Under the pieces are notes generated by a model. The model was given only the letters and a program-made list of their open reading frames with translations, was not told the DNA's origin and searched no databases. Shown in pieces: positions 1-8,841 of a stretch of DNA of 64,000 bases (position 1 is its first letter; each line of letters starts with the position of its first letter). The stretch is from Methylobacterium sp. J-077 (GTDB lineage: Bacteria; Pseudomonadota; Alphaproteobacteria; Rhizobiales; Beijerinckiaceae): NCBI RefSeq assembly GCF_022829365.1, contig NZ_JAKSYJ010000119.1, forward strand, positions 124,001-188,000, read 5' to 3'. The position numbers and the translations under genes are program-made.

Positions 1-327
1 ATTGATCAGCCCGGCCTCGGCCGGCGGCGCCAGGCGCAGGGCGCTGAAATAGAGGGCGTGGTAGCCGAACAGCCCCCCGACCCCGAGCAGCCAGACCGGC
101 CAGGGCTGGAGCAGCGCCCGGGCCCGGGCCGGTCGGGCGATCCAGGCGACACAGCCGCACAGGCCGCCGACCCAGAAGGTCATGGCGGCGAGCTGGAAGG
201 GCGGTATCGTCCCGGAGGCCGCCGTGAACAGGGCGAGCAGCGACCACAGCAGGATCGCCCCGAAGCCCGCGAGGGTGGCGGAAGAGCGCGAGAGGTCGCG
301 GCCCTCGGATGACGCGGTCAGGCTCAT
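1..327 (-). CDS. DMT-superfamily (EamA/YddG-like) transporter, 3' part off the left edge
   Basis: The reverse strand gives an uninterrupted 109-residue frame from an ATG at 327 that runs off the window. It starts [12 protein letters not shown] and then shows hydrophobic helices at about residues 19-36, 44-62 and 76-92, followed by [17 protein letters not shown], a stretch typical of the first EamA repeat of drug/metabolite exporters. By family knowledge these are ten-helix inner-membrane carriers exporting metabolites such as amino acids; the substrate cannot be told here. The gene is divergent from the glycerophosphodiesterase-like gene at 427. The call is secure at superfamily level only, because about two thirds of the protein is missing. 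Confidence 0.75.
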   Translation of the reverse strand, partial: MSLTASSEGRDLSRSSATLAGFGAILLWSLLALFTAASGTIPPFQLAAMTFWVGGLCGCVAWIARPARARALLQPWPVWLLGVGGLFGYHALYFSALRLAPPAEAGLIN

Positions 328-426
328 GGCGCGCAGCTAGCATGGGATCGGATGAGTCGGCGAGACCGGAGTCACGCCTCTGTCACGGTCGCGCTCTACC
401 GGCGGCTCGAAGCGGGAGATCTGTCG

Positions 427-1653
427 ATGCGCGCGACCCTGGCCGTCCTCGGGCTGCTCCTGGCGGGAGGCCCGGTCCTGGCCGGAGAGGCCGCCCAGAT
501 CGGGCCGCGTCCGTTCTACCTGGTCGACCAGCTGAAGCCCGGCCCGCTGAAGGAGCGGCTCGCCGCCTGCGGGATCGACCGTCCCTACACGCCGAAAACC
601 TTCTCGATCTCGCACCGCGGGGCGCCGCTGATGTTCCCGGAGCATACACGGGAAGGGCTGCTCGCCGCCTACCGGATGGGCGCCGGGATCATCGAGTGCG
701 ACGTCGCCTTCACCAAGGACCGCCAGCTGGTCTGCCGGCACAGCCAGTGCGACCTCCACACGACCACCGACATCCTGGCCCGGCCGAACCTGGCGGCCAA
801 GTGCACCAAGGGCTTCGAGCCGGCCGACCCGGCCACCGGCCGCAAGGCCTCGGCGAAGTGCTGCACCAGCGACCTGACGCTCGACGAGTTCAAGTCGCTC
901 AACGGCAAGATGGACGCGGCCGACCCGGATGCAACCAATCTCGCCGCCTACATGAACGCGACGCCGCGCTGGCGCACCGACCTCTACGCCACCACCGGCA
1001 CGCTGATGTCCCACAAGGAGTACATCGGCCTGCTGAAGGGGATGGGGCGCAAGTTCACCCCGGAGCTGAAGGCGCCGCAAGTTCCGATGCCGTTCGAGGG
1101 CAGCTATACCCAGGACCAATACGCCCAGCAGCTGATCGACGAGTACAAGCAGGCCGGGATCCCGGCCTCAGACGTCTATCCGCAGAGCTTCCAGCTGCGG
1201 GATATTTTGTACTGGCTGGAGAAGGACCCGGATTTCGGCCGCCAGGCGATCTTCCTCGACGACCGCGACGAGACTACCAAGGGCTTCGACCCGGAGAAGC
1301 CCGAGACCTGGAGGCCCGGCATGGCGGAGCTCGCCGCCAAGGGTGTGAGGATCCTGGCGCCGCCCCTGTGGATGCTGGTCCGGCCCGGTCCTGACGGCGC
1401 CATCGAGCCGTCGACCTATGCGCGGGAGGCGAAGAAGGCCGGGCTCGGCCTGATCGCCTGGTCGCTGGAGCGGTCGGGGCCGCTGAAAGAGGGCGGCGGC
1501 TACTACTATCATTCGATAAAACCGGTGGTGACCGGGGATGGCGACATCCTGCGGTTGCTCGACGTGCTGCACGGCCAGGTCGGCGTGCTCGGCGTGTTCT
1601 CCGACTGGCCGGCGACCACGACGTTCTACGCCAATTGCGTCGGCGCGCCGTAG
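427..1653 (+). CDS. Secreted glycerophosphodiester phosphodiesterase family protein
   Basis: A 408-residue protein with an N-terminal signal peptide (about residues 1-20, ending PVLAGEA). The GDPD barrel signature follows: [14 protein letters not shown] near residue 61 (H63, R64), the acidic pair in [11 protein letters not shown] (E90, D92) and a downstream histidine in CRHSQCD (H105). GDPD enzymes hydrolyse glycerophosphodiesters to glycerol-3-phosphate and an alcohol; a secreted form would act in the periplasm in phosphate or lipid headgroup scavenging. The ATG at 427 was chosen over an in-frame upstream ATG at 352 because it begins the signal peptide and has GGGAG just upstream. At about 400 residues it is longer than the small cytoplasmic UgpQ type and closer to periplasmic GlpQ-like forms. 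It ends one base before the convergent small gene. Confidence 0.85.
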   Translation: MRATLAVLGLLLAGGPVLAGEAAQIGPRPFYLVDQLKPGPLKERLAACGIDRPYTPKTFSISHRGAPLMFPEHTREGLLAAYRMGAGIIECDVAFTKDRQLVCRHSQCDLHTTTDILARPNLAAKCTKGFEPADPATGRKASAKCCTSDLTLDEFKSLNGKMDAADPDATNLAAYMNATPRWRTDLYATTGTLMSHKEYIGLLKGMGRKFTPELKAPQVPMPFEGSYTQDQYAQQLIDEYKQAGIPASDVYPQSFQLRDILYWLEKDPDFGRQAIFLDDRDETTKGFDPEKPETWRPGMAELAAKGVRILAPPLWMLVRPGPDGAIEPSTYAREAKKAGLGLIAWSLERSGPLKEGGGYYYHSIKPVVTGDGDILRLLDVLHGQVGVLGVFSDWPATTTFYANCVGAP

Positions 1654-1654
1654 C

Positions 1655-1834
1655 TCAGTCGGCCCAGAGGGCGACGAGCGAGAACAGGCCGGCCATCAGC
1701 ACATTGACCAGGAGGATGGAGGCGAGGATCAGGGCGAGGGTCATGACGGTCTCGGGGACGTGGATTTCGGCGAAGGATTGCAGGGCTCGACCGGCCAGAG
1801 CGCGAAGAACTCGGCCGGCCCCGTCGGGATTCAT
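1655..1834 (-). CDS. Small single-pass membrane protein (59 aa)
   Basis: A short frame starting MNPDGAGRVLRALAGRA and ending with one strongly hydrophobic segment at about residues 32-55 (ALILASILLVNVLMAGLFSL), then ALWAD and the stop. The composition, with an amphipathic basic N-terminus and a single C-terminal transmembrane helix, is that of a genuine small membrane protein rather than a random frame. It lies tail-to-tail with the phosphodiesterase gene and downstream of another small membrane protein on the same strand. I do not recognise a family and assign no function. Confidence 0.5.
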   Translation of the reverse strand: MNPDGAGRVLRALAGRALQSFAEIHVPETVMTLALILASILLVNVLMAGLFSLVALWAD

Positions 1835-1861
1835 GCGCGTGGCCCGCGAAGACTACGCGGG

Positions 1862-2101
1862 TCAGCTCGGCGACAGCAGCCGCACCATCTCGAACAGGTC
1901 GTCGCCCTTCAGCGGCGCCCAGCCGAGCCACCGCCGGATCAGCGCGTAGCTCAGGCACAGCACAAGCGCGCAGCCGAGGACGGCCAGGGCGAACAACTCG
2001 AAGTTGCCGGTACCGATCCCGGTGGCACCGCCGACCAGGGCGGTGGCGACGAAGATGAGCCGGCTCGGATTCTTCGGGCCGCGGGTGATGACATCGGACA
2101 T
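1862..2101 (-). CDS. Small two-helix membrane protein (79 aa)
   Basis: MSDVITRGPKNPSRLIFVATAL begins a 79-residue protein with two hydrophobic segments (about residues 14-30 and 36-56) joined by a short glycine-rich turn, and a polar C-terminal tail (LKGDDLFEMVRLLSPS). The ATG at 2101 has GGAGAG about nine bases upstream, a credible ribosome site. It sits between the 59-residue membrane protein and a small lipoprotein, all on the minus strand, so the three may be co-transcribed. No family recognised. Confidence 0.6.
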   Translation of the reverse strand: MSDVITRGPKNPSRLIFVATALVGGATGIGTGNFELFALAVLGCALVLCLSYALIRRWLGWAPLKGDDLFEMVRLLSPS

Positions 2102-2121
2102 GGGGGCTCTCCGGATCCGGA

Positions 2122-2493
2122 TCAGCGGGCGCGGCAGTTCGGGCCGAACCAGGTCATGGTCCGGCGGTCCAGGCCGCCATCAGACGCGGCACCGCAGACG
2201 GGGAAGCGGGCGTCGCCGCTGCGCTGCAGGCTGATCTGCTTGTAGAGGTCCTGCTGCGCGTCCCGGCGGCGGGTCTGCTCGGCGAGTCGCGACTGCCAGT
2301 ACAGATCCCGGTTGGCCTGGGTGATCGCGCGCTGCTGGTGCAGGTCCATCATGCACTGGGCAAAGGCATCGGTACCGGGCTCGAAGCCGAATTCGGTGCA
2401 CTGGCCGTTATCCATGGCGTGCCGCTCCTGCGGGGTGACGCAGGCAGCGAGTCCGAGGGCACAGGACGCAGCGAGACAGAGCTTGGCGAGCAT
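2122..2493 (-). CDS. Small lipoprotein, hypothetical (123 aa)
   Basis: From the ATG at 2493 the protein begins MLAKLCLAASCALGLAAC, a lipoprotein signal peptide with lipobox LAAC (lipidated cysteine at residue 18). The mature part contains four cysteines, a Q/R/D-rich helical middle (QANRDLYWQSRLAEQTRRRDAQQ) and ends FGPNCRAR. An in-frame start at 2610 would add about 39 residues without signal character, so I prefer 2493. Proteins of this look are common in Methylobacterium and are annotated hypothetical. Probably anchored in the outer or inner membrane facing the periplasm. Confidence 0.65.
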   Translation of the reverse strand: MLAKLCLAASCALGLAACVTPQERHAMDNGQCTEFGFEPGTDAFAQCMMDLHQQRAITQANRDLYWQSRLAEQTRRRDAQQDLYKQISLQRSGDARFPVCGAASDGGLDRRTMTWFGPNCRAR

Positions 2494-2857
2494 AGAGACT
2501 TCACGCGCCGTGTCGGTCCTGTCGGCGACAAGAGTTCCACCGATACGGCGCGTGGTGAATGTGGTGTTCATCGTGTTGGGGCCTTCGTTTCTGCTGGCGC
2601 GAACAACCACGTCCGGCTGAAACGAGTCCTATCCGGGACGGCTCAAATTGTTCGTGCTCCGGAGCACCTGTGCGATTTCACGCATCCGTTCCCGCAATGC
2701 ACAGATCCGCACGCAACGTGACGGAACCTACGGTGTGAAAAGGAATTCGTCAGGATCGCGTGGATTTCGTTCCGCCCACCAGCGCAAATTTGACAAATAC
2801 ACCACGATTATCAGTTCGAACCATAATCGGTGCGGACAACATTTATCGCGGTCACGC
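2494..2857. other. Intergenic stretch without a supported gene
   Basis: About 360 bases upstream of the lipoprotein gene. Base composition is less GC-rich than the surroundings around 2720-2860. I see no coding frame with convincing composition and no clear terminator. It presumably carries the promoter of the lipoprotein gene and ends at the palindromic repeat beginning at 2858. Confidence 0.4.
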
Positions 2858-2956
2858 TAGAGCCGTTCCCGATCGCGTTGCGACAGGGAACGGCTCTAAT
2901 GTCTAGCCGCGCTCTCTCACGCCGAACCGGTGTCCACTTCGGCGGAGAGCGCTCTA
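2858..2956. repeat. Composite two-hairpin interspersed repeat (family C)
   Basis: Two palindromes lie side by side. The first has arms TAGAGCCGTTCCC and GGGAACGGCTCTA around GATCGCGTTGCGACA; the second runs from GCGCTCTCTC to GGAGAGCGCTCTA around a central part with GCCGAACCGG and CCACTTCGGCGG. A second copy in the opposite orientation lies at 37394-37498 with clearly matching sequence in both hairpins. This is a dispersed palindromic repeat, not a gene; I see no transposase nearby. Confidence 0.75.
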
Positions 2957-2988
2957 AATTCCGAGCGTCTTGCAAGCAGCCACCTTGT

Positions 2989-3099
2989 TATTCCGGGGCC
3001 GCGCAGCGGAACCCGGAATCCGGAAACTCAGGTCCATGATGACCTTGCACCGTCGGCGGCTCTGGGTTCCGGGCTCGCCTGCGGCACCCCGGAATGACA
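2989..3099. repeat. Interspersed inverted repeat (family D)
   Basis: The outer arms read TATTCCGGGG at the left and CCCCGGAATGACA at the right, with inner blocks CGGAACCCGGAAT and GGGTTCCGGGCTCG. This matches a palindromic repeat type I know as frequent in Bradyrhizobium and Methylobacterium genomes. It lies between family C and the phaB terminator. Confidence 0.6.
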
Positions 3100-3163
3100 G
3101 GGCGGTTTGTCCTGCCGGCCGTGCCTCGCCGATCGAAGGTGCGATTTAACCGGAGCCGCGAAC

Positions 3164-3201
3164 AAAAAAACGCCGCGTGGCCCGGCAGGGCAACGCGGCG
3201 T
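3164..3201 (-). terminator. Rho-independent terminator of the phaA-phaB operon
   Basis: Read on the minus strand, a stem ACGCCGCGT / ACGCGGCGT closes a GC-rich loop and is followed by TTTTTTT. It lies about 60 bases after the phaB stop codon and is correctly oriented. Confidence 0.85.
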
Positions 3202-3258
3202 CGTTGATGATCTTGGCGCCCCGGCGGAACCGGACGCGCCCTGTCGCCCAAAAAAGAA

Positions 3259-3987
3259 TCAGACGAAATGCTGGCCGCCGTTCACCGTCAGCGTCGAGCC
3301 ATTGATGAAGCCGGCCTCGTCGCTCGCCAGGTATTCCACCGCGTGGGCGATCTCTTCCGACTTGCCGAGGCGGCCGGTCGGGATCGTGGCGATGATCTTG
3401 TTGCGGATGTCCTCGGCCACCGCCATCACCATGTCGGTGGCGATGTAGCCCGGTGCGATCACGTTGACCGTGATGCCCTTGGAGGCGCTCTCCTGGGCCA
3501 GCGCCTTGGCGAAGCCGATCACGCCGGCCTTGGCGGCCGAGTAGTTGGTCTGGCCGGCCTGGCCCTTCTGGCCGTTGATCGACGAGATGATGATGATCCG
3601 GCCGAAGCCGCGGCTGCGCATGCCCTCGATCACCGGCCGGGTGCAGGTGAACACCGAGTCCAGGTTGGTCTTGATGACCGCCTGCCACTTGGCGAAGTCC
3701 ATCTTGTGGAAGGCGCCGTCGCGGGTGATGCCGGCGTTGTTGACCAGCACCTCGACCGGGCCGAGTTCGGCCTCGATCGTCGCGATGCCGGCCTGGCAGC
3801 TCTCGTAATCACCCACGTCGAACTTGAAGACCGGGATGCCGGTCTCGGCCTTGAAGGCCTGGGCTGCCTCGTCGTTGCCGGCATAATTCGCCGCGACCCG
3901 GTAGCCCTTGGCCTGCAAGCCCTTCGAGATCGCGGCACCGATACCGCGCGTGCCGCCTGTGACGAGAGCGACGCGTCCTTGAGCCAT
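3259..3987 (-). CDS. phaB: Acetoacetyl-CoA reductase (NADPH), PHB synthesis
   Basis: A 242-residue short-chain dehydrogenase/reductase that reduces acetoacetyl-CoA to (R)-3-hydroxybutyryl-CoA, the monomer for PHB, in the cytoplasm. Seen: the cofactor motif TGGTRGIG (residues 10-17), NNAG (83-86), and the catalytic triad S136, Y149 and K153 (YSAAK). The acyl-CoA reductase character is supported by the C-terminal GSTLTVNGGQHFV and the place directly downstream of phaA (116-base gap). The ATG at 3987 has AGGAGG at good spacing. Length matches the usual 240-246 residues. Another SDR such as FabG is possible on sequence alone, but the operon makes phaB the natural call. Confidence 0.95.
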   Translation of the reverse strand: MAQGRVALVTGGTRGIGAAISKGLQAKGYRVAANYAGNDEAAQAFKAETGIPVFKFDVGDYESCQAGIATIEAELGPVEVLVNNAGITRDGAFHKMDFAKWQAVIKTNLDSVFTCTRPVIEGMRSRGFGRIIIISSINGQKGQAGQTNYSAAKAGVIGFAKALAQESASKGITVNVIAPGYIATDMVMAVAEDIRNKIIATIPTGRLGKSEEIAHAVEYLASDEAGFINGSTLTVNGGQHFV

Positions 3988-4103
3988 TGTTGTTTCCTCC
4001 TGTTTGCATCACCTGATGCCGCGTGCGGATGGCGTCCGCACGCGATTTTTTCTGAGTTCGGCCTTAAGTCCAACTTGTCGACCGGTCGGCCATTACAAAA
4101 CGA

Positions 4104-5288
4104 TCACGACCGCTCGATGCACATCGCGACGCCCATGCCGCCGCCGATGCAGAGCGTGGCGAGGCCCTTCTTGGCGTCGCGCCGCTTCATCTCGTGCAGC
4201 AGGGTGACGAGGACGCGGGCGCCCGAGGCACCGATCGGGTGGCCGATGGCGATGGCGCCGCCGTTGACGTTCACCTTGGCGTCGTCCCAGCCCATGTCCT
4301 TGTTCACCGCCAGCGCCTGGGCGGCGAAGGCCTCGTTGGCCTCGATCAGGTCGAGGTCGGAGGGCTTCCAGCCGGCCTTCTCCAGGGCCTTGCGGGAGGC
4401 CGGGATCGGGCCGGTGCCCATCACCTTCGGGTCGACGCCCGCGGTCGCCCAGGACTTGATCGTAGCGAGCGGCGTCAGCCCGCGCCGCTCGGCCTCGGAA
4501 GCCGACATCAGCACGAGGGCCGCGGCGCCGTCGTTGAGGCCCGAGGCGTTGGCGGCCGTGACCGTGCCCTCCTTGGAGAAGGCCGGCTTCAGCTTGGCCA
4601 TCGCCTCGACGGTGGAACCGTCGCGGATGTACTCGTCGGTGTCGACGATCGTGTCGCCCTTCTTGCCCGGGATCGTGACGGGCACGATCTCGTCCTTGAA
4701 CCGGCCTTCCTTGCGGGCGGCCTCGGCCTTGTTCTGCGAGCGGGTCGCGAATTGGTCCTGCTGCTCGCGGGTGAGCTGGAAGGCCTGGGCCACGTTCTCG
4801 GCGGTCTGGCCCATGTGGTAGCCGTTGAAGGCGTCCCAGAGCCCGTCCTTGATCATCGTGTCGACGAGCTTGATGTCGCCCATCTTCTGGCCGCCGCGCA
4901 GGTACTGGGCGTGGGGCGAGAGCGACATCGATTCCTGGCCGCCGGCCACGATCACCGTGGCGTCGCCGTTGGCGATCTGCTGCATGCCGATGGCCACCGT
5001 GCGGAGCCCCGAGCCGCAGACCTGGTTGAGGCCCCAGGCGGTGGCCTTCTCGGGGATGCCGGCCTTGATCGCCGCCTGCCGGGCGGGGTTCTGGCCGGCG
5101 CCCGCGGTGAGCACCTGGCCGAAGATCACCTCGTCGACATCCTCGGGAGAGACCTTGGCGCGCTCCAGCGCGGCCTTGATCGCGGTGGCGCCGAGCTCGT
5201 GGGCGGGGACCGCCCCGAAGGCGCCGCCGAACGCGCCGACCGCCGTGCGTGCGGCCCCGACGATGACGATCTCTTCGCTGCCTGCCAT
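4104..5288 (-). CDS. phaA: Acetyl-CoA acetyltransferase (beta-ketothiolase)
   Basis: A 394-residue biosynthetic thiolase that condenses two acetyl-CoA to acetoacetyl-CoA, the first step of PHB formation. Seen: nucleophile C91 in [10 protein letters not shown]350 in GHPIGASGA and the second active-site C380 in [11 protein letters not shown]; length is that of bacterial PhaA/AtoB. The start at 5288 is preceded by AGAGGAGA. It is first in an operon with phaB and is divergent from phaR, the usual arrangement in Rhizobiales. Expression would be controlled from the 332-base region shared with phaR. Confidence 0.96.
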   Translation of the reverse strand: MAGSEEIVIVGAARTAVGAFGGAFGAVPAHELGATAIKAALERAKVSPEDVDEVIFGQVLTAGAGQNPARQAAIKAGIPEKATAWGLNQVCGSGLRTVAIGMQQIANGDATVIVAGGQESMSLSPHAQYLRGGQKMGDIKLVDTMIKDGLWDAFNGYHMGQTAENVAQAFQLTREQQDQFATRSQNKAEAARKEGRFKDEIVPVTIPGKKGDTIVDTDEYIRDGSTVEAMAKLKPAFSKEGTVTAANASGLNDGAAALVLMSASEAERRGLTPLATIKSWATAGVDPKVMGTGPIPASRKALEKAGWKPSDLDLIEANEAFAAQALAVNKDMGWDDAKVNVNGGAIAIGHPIGASGARVLVTLLHEMKRRDAKKGLATLCIGGGMGVAMCIERS

Positions 5289-5620
5289 GTGAACGTTCTC
5301 CTCTTACAAGCCGGCGCGCCTTCCTCGATCCGGGCGCGCTCTGAAAGCCGGTCTCGCGATGAAGGGCTTGAGGTGGGCGAAGTCAAGGATCGACCTTCGA
5401 GCCTGAAAACGCTCGGATGACGCGCCATCGAGACTGAAATGGCCTGTGCCGAAGCCCAGACCCGGCATTATTCTGCGTTGAAGAGGTGCAGTTTGCTGTT
5501 TTCTGCGCCCGTGGAAGGCTTTAAGGTTCGTGCTGCGGGCGCGAAGACGATCCCCGCCGGGACGCGTCGCGCGTGCCTGCGACGCCCCTTAGAGTCCCGA
5601 GTCCAGAAAGGCCGTTCCCG
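5289..5620. promoter_or_regulatory. Divergent phaA / phaR promoter region
   Basis: 332 bases without a gene separate the divergent phaA and phaR. Around 5471-5509 there is a cluster of CTGC/GCAG elements (TTCTGCG occurs twice, 30 bases apart, with GTGCAG between them). PhaR proteins of Rhodobacter and Paracoccus are known to bind TGC/GCA-rich DNA, so this is a reasonable candidate operator; that link is inference. Confidence 0.4.
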
Positions 5621-6214
5621 ATGGCGGATACCGTCAAGGCGACCCAGACCGTCATCAAGAAATACGCGAACCGGCGCCTGTATCACACCGGCACCTCGAC
5701 TTACGTGACCCTGGAGGACCTCGCCACGATGGTCCAGAACGGCGAGGATTTCGTCGTCTACGACGCGCGGGCAGGCGACGACATCACCCGGTCGGTGCTG
5801 ACGCAGATCATCTTCGAGCAGGAGAACAAGGCCGGCGCCGAGAACCTGCTGCCCGTGGCGTTCCTGCGCCAGCTGATCCGTTTCTACGGCGACAGCATGC
5901 GCACCATGGTGCCGAGCTTCCTGGAATTCTCGATGGCGAACTTCGCCAAGGACCAGGACGGCCTGCGCGAGAAATTCGCCCACAGCTTCGGGCCGGCCGC
6001 GTTCCAGAACGCGATCGAGCAGTCGGTGCGCACCAACATGAACTTCTTCGGCGACGCCATGAAGATGTTCACGGGCTTCGCGCCGCCCGTCGCCGGGGCG
6101 CAGCCCCCTGCCCCGCCGACCGCCCCCGCCGCCTATGCCGGCGGCGAGCTCGACGACCTCAAGCGCCAGATGCTGGAGATGCAGCAGCGGCTCGAGGCCC
6201 TCGCCAAAAAGTGA
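5621..6214 (+). CDS. phaR: Polyhydroxyalkanoate synthesis repressor
   Basis: A 197-residue cytoplasmic regulator. The N-terminal half (residues about 9-75, KKYANRRLYHTGTSTYVTLEDL) is the PHB/PHA accumulation regulator DNA-binding domain; the next part (about 80-150, with LPVAFLRQLIRFYGD and FLEFSMANF) is the second conserved domain that contacts polymer. The tail is proline/alanine-rich and ends in a short coiled coil (LDDLKRQMLEMQQRLEAL). Known homologues repress phasin and PHA genes and are released when they bind nascent granules. The ATG at 5621 was chosen because AGAAAGG precedes it; the in-frame ATG at 5573 adds only unconserved residues. Divergent from phaA. Confidence 0.95.
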   Translation: MADTVKATQTVIKKYANRRLYHTGTSTYVTLEDLATMVQNGEDFVVYDARAGDDITRSVLTQIIFEQENKAGAENLLPVAFLRQLIRFYGDSMRTMVPSFLEFSMANFAKDQDGLREKFAHSFGPAAFQNAIEQSVRTNMNFFGDAMKMFTGFAPPVAGAQPPAPPTAPAAYAGGELDDLKRQMLEMQQRLEALAKK

Positions 6215-6335
6215 CATTGGTTGTGCCAAAACCAATCATGGCGGGCGTCTCTACGCGTTTTCGATAAGTTGACGAACCCTTAACGGCGGTCCCACGTTTG
6301 CAACACGGGCACGGAAACGTGCGGAGGGTGTCGCA

Positions 6336-6650
6336 ATGGCGCGGATCGGGACAGTCGGCCGGACCGGTGCAACCTGGAGCAGGCCCGCGCGATCCGCGGG
6401 CGCCGCCGCCGGGCCGGTCGGGTCGACCGAGGCGATCCCGCCGGTCCGGGCGCTGGTGGTTCTGGATGGGGGACGGCGCGAGGCGCGCGCCTCGATCGTG
6501 GCGACGGACCGATTCGAGGGGGGCCGCGCCTCGGCGGGCTTCGTCACGCACCTGCTGGTCGCCACCGACCCGACCCTGAGGCCGTCGCGGCTGGAACGCA
6601 CGAAAGCGGCCGCGGCGCGCTATGCGGAGACCGCTCGGCGGCTGGCGTGA
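6336..6650 (+). CDS. Hypothetical protein (104 aa)
   Basis: The frame starts MARIGTVGRTGATWSRP; the second half, from ALVVLDGGRREARASIVATDRF through THLLVATDPTLRPSRLERT to the end, has the mixed composition of a real folded domain. GGAGGG is seen about nine bases before the ATG. Stand-alone gene between phaR and the repeat cluster. I recall proteins with the ATDPTLRPSRLERT motif as hypothetical in Methylobacterium; no function is known to me. Confidence 0.6.
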   Translation: MARIGTVGRTGATWSRPARSAGAAAGPVGSTEAIPPVRALVVLDGGRREARASIVATDRFEGGRASAGFVTHLLVATDPTLRPSRLERTKAAAARYAETARRLA

Positions 6651-6672
6651 TGGTTATTTGATTATTCGCGCT

Positions 6673-6763
6673 GTCATTGCGAGCGCAGCGAAGCAACCCA
6701 GTGAACCGCCACGTCCGGAGATCGCGCGCCGGCCCTAGGTTGCTTCGCTGCGCTCGCAATGAC
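6673..6763. repeat. Interspersed inverted repeat (family B), copy 1
   Basis: Left arm GTCATTGCGAGCGCAGCGAA and right arm TTCGCTGCGCTCGCAATGAC are near-perfect inverses about 40 bases apart. Further copies lie at 20547-20636 and 37343-37534. It lies between convergent genes (the 104-residue protein and rpmF). Confidence 0.85.
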
Positions 6764-6805
6764 GGTGTGAGGGAAGCAAGCGAGCGGCTTATCCCGACGC
6801 TTCCC

Positions 6806-6918
6806 CGCATCCTGAAGTCGCCGCGTCAGCGGGCTTCGAACGACGGATCCAGGGATCGTCGCGGATTCCAGAAGGATCCTTCGAGGCGCCCGCTTCGCAA
6901 GCGCACCCCAGGATGAGG
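6806..6918. repeat. Interspersed inverted repeat (family E), copy 1
   Basis: The left end GCATCCTGAAGT and right end CCCCAGGATGAGG are inverted, with inner blocks GGGCTTCGAA and CCTTCGAGGCGCCCGCTTCG. A related copy lies at 33946-34063. Together with family B it fills the convergent spacer before rpmF. Confidence 0.6.
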
Positions 6919-6959
6919 TCGAGACTAGGATTTCCCAGGTCTCGAACCGAATCCGAAGC

Positions 6960-7148
6960 TTACGCCTCGGCGGACTTTACCTTGAGCACCTGGCGGCCGC
7001 GATACATGCCGGTCTTCAGGTCGATGTGGTGGGGACGGCGCAGCTCGCCCGAATCCTTGTCCTCGACATAGGTCGGCGCCTTGAGGGCGTCGGCCGAGCG
7101 GCGCATGCCGCGACGGGAGGGGGAGGTCTTTCGCTTCGGAACGGCCAT
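6960..7148 (-). CDS. rpmF: 50S ribosomal protein L32
   Basis: A 62-residue basic protein beginning [18 protein letters not shown], the invariant N-terminus of bacterial L32, with the central [21 protein letters not shown]. There is no CxxC pair, so it is the zinc-independent form, as is normal in Alphaproteobacteria. The ATG at 7148 has AAGGAT upstream; an upstream in-frame start at 7220 would add an unconserved basic tail. It is a monocistronic gene here. Confidence 0.97.
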
Positions 7149-7374
7149 GACAGAAATCCTTCGTGACGCCGCGGGCAAAGCGGCGCGCGGGCGGCTCCTC
7201 GATCGAGGATCGCCTCGCACACCGCGGGATACGGATGAGGGCGCGCTTATAGCGTCGGCGGCCGCCCCTGGCTAGAGGTGCGGCGGCACAACCGTTAAGC
7301 CCGGGTTCAAGTCGCCGGACCCACATCTGGTGAGACGGCGCCGCGCAGCGGGCCGGCCCCTCGGGAGAAACGCC

Positions 7375-7734
7375 ATGGCTTCCTCCAAAAAGACGTTCGC
7401 CATCCTCGCCCTGCTGTCGAGCCTCGCGGCGGCGCCCGCCTGGGCGCAGTCTCCTCAGACCTCGAGCCCCGCGACGCCCACCGCCCCGGCCAAGCCGATG
7501 GCCCCGAGCGCGCCGGTGGCCGGGCCGCCGAACGCCGCCAAGGGCGCCTTGATCGACCTCAACAGCGCCAGCGCCGCCGAGCTCGACGCCCTGCCGGGCA
7601 TCGGCGCCGCCCGCTCTGCGGCGATCATCAAGGGCCGGCCCTATCGCGGCAAGGACGACCTGGTCTCCAAGAAAATCATCCCGCAGAACGTCTATGACGG
7701 GATCAAGGACAAGGTCATCGCCAAGCAGAAGTAG
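7375..7734 (+). CDS. Secreted ComEA-like helix-hairpin-helix protein
   Basis: A 119-residue protein: signal peptide (1-25, ending APAWAQ), an A/P-rich linker to about residue 58, then one helix-hairpin-helix DNA-binding domain with [19 protein letters not shown] and the following helix containing [15 protein letters not shown]. ComEA-type proteins bind incoming DNA in the periplasm, but many short Gram-negative homologues have no proven role in competence. The ATG at 7375 follows GGGAGAAA. It is convergent with the next gene, with a family A palindrome between them. Confidence 0.85.
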   Translation: MASSKKTFAILALLSSLAAAPAWAQSPQTSSPATPTAPAKPMAPSAPVAGPPNAAKGALIDLNSASAAELDALPGIGAARSAAIIKGRPYRGKDDLVSKKIIPQNVYDGIKDKVIAKQK

Positions 7735-7761
7735 GTTTCCCGTAGGCCGGAGACCGCGACA

Positions 7762-7788
7762 CGCCCCCTCTCCCGTGCGGGAGGGGGA
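7762..7788. repeat. Family A palindrome, copy 1
   Basis: CGCCCCCTCTCCCG followed by TG and CGGGAGGGGG: a strong GC hairpin between convergent genes. Further copies at 18168, 39873, 39945, 56556 and 62577. Confidence 0.75.
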
Positions 7789-7867
7789 ACCCGTGCCATG
7801 TCCGGCACCGCTTGCCGGACCTGGGATGCATGCCACCCGCGTTTGCCGCGCCAAGGCCTTGCGCTGC

Positions 7868-8527
7868 CTACTCGGCGATCGCGCCCTGGGGCATGGAGAA
7901 GCCCGGGGGCGCCTTCTCGGCCGCCTTCGGCGCCGGGCGCTTGGCCGGGGCCTTCTTCTTGGCCTGGGGCTTCGGCGCCGCCTTGACGGCGGGAGGGTCC
8001 TCGCAGGCGCGGAACGTGAGCTGCGCCAGGGTCGACCCCTCCTCGGTGACGATGCTGATCGGGTCCGCCAGAACCGGCAGGTCCGGCTGCCAATGGATCG
8101 GGCCGCCGAGCATCGCCTCGATCGCCGCCGGGGCCGTGCCCCGCCGCAGGGTGGCGAAGTCGGGACCGTAGGCGGTGGCGACCTTGCCGCCGATCACCAC
8201 CTGCAGGACCTCGTTCACCTCCGGGGTCAGCGGCCGGAGCGGGTTCGTCGTCTTCACCTGCCCGGCCCGGGTGACCACCATCGCGAACCCCTTGCCGCCC
8301 TCGTAGCGCGCCGCCCGGGCCCCACAAGGCTGCGCGACCGGCGGCGCGGCAGCCGGGGTCGAATCAGGGGCCGGTGCGGATTCGGGCGGGGCGGGCGGCG
8401 GCGGCCCCGGGGCCGCAGCCTGGGGCGGGGCCGGGCTCGGCGCGGCGCGCGGCGCCGACGGGCCGATCGGCAAGGGGGCGAGCAGGAGGGCGAGCAGCAG
8501 GCCGGCCGCCCCAGGATACAGCCTCAT
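7868..8527 (-). CDS. Secreted alanine/proline-rich hypothetical protein (219 aa)
   Basis: It begins [20 protein letters not shown], a signal peptide, followed by a proline/alanine-rich linker (about 25-65). A compact domain follows (about 66-175) with two cysteines, CGARAARYEGGKGFAMVV and FRACEDPP, and a lysine/alanine/proline-rich tail (KAAPKPQAKKKAPAKRPAPK). The start ATG overlaps the stop of the upstream gene (ATGA), so the two are translationally coupled. No known domain recognised. The basic tail could bind envelope polyanions; that is inference only. Confidence 0.65.
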   Translation of the reverse strand: MRLYPGAAGLLLALLLAPLPIGPSAPRAAPSPAPPQAAAPGPPPPAPPESAPAPDSTPAAAPPVAQPCGARAARYEGGKGFAMVVTRAGQVKTTNPLRPLTPEVNEVLQVVIGGKVATAYGPDFATLRRGTAPAAIEAMLGGPIHWQPDLPVLADPISIVTEEGSTLAQLTFRACEDPPAVKAAPKPQAKKKAPAKRPAPKAAEKAPPGFSMPQGAIAE

Positions 8528-8841
8528 CGGTCCGACTCCGGCGGATCGCGCCGCGGCGGCTCGATCCGGCCGGTCCTATCCAGGGCTTTGATCGGTTGCA
8601 ATTCGATCGCTTCCAGGTCGAGCACATGCGGCTCGACCAAACGCGGGGCGAGGTCCTGCGCCGTGCGGTCGATCGGGCTGATCCGCGGGCCCACCGAGCC
8701 GATGACCAGGTCCTCGTCCTCGGCGTCGAGCTCGGAGCCCATGCGGAGGGGTTCGCGCCGGCCCCGGGCCGTCATTGCGGCAACCGCAAGTCCGGCGACG
8801 ACGAAAGCCACTAGAGCCAGGATGAACAGCAGACGCTCCAT
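8524..8841 (-). CDS. Hypothetical single-pass membrane protein (105 aa)
   Basis: One N-terminal transmembrane helix (residues 4-23, LLFILALVAFVVAGLAVAAM) followed by an acidic, then proline/arginine-rich soluble part (SELDAEDEDLVIGSV...EPPRRDPPESDR). Overlaps the downstream secreted protein gene by four bases, indicating an operon of two envelope proteins. No family recognised. Confidence 0.6.
   Translation of the reverse strand: MERLLFILALVAFVVAGLAVAAMTARGRREPLRMGSELDAEDEDLVIGSVGPRISPIDRTAQDLAPRLVEPHVLDLEAIELQPIKALDRTGRIEPPRRDPPESDR

Noticed and set aside
6215..6240. ATTGGTT / AACCAAT hairpin after phaR as a terminator
   Set aside because: The stem is short and no T-run follows on the plus strand, so it was not listed.
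7280..7330. A tRNA-like T-arm (GGGTTCAAGTC) upstream of the ComEA-like gene
   Set aside because: No matching acceptor stem, D-arm or anticodon arm can be laid out in the preceding 70 bases.
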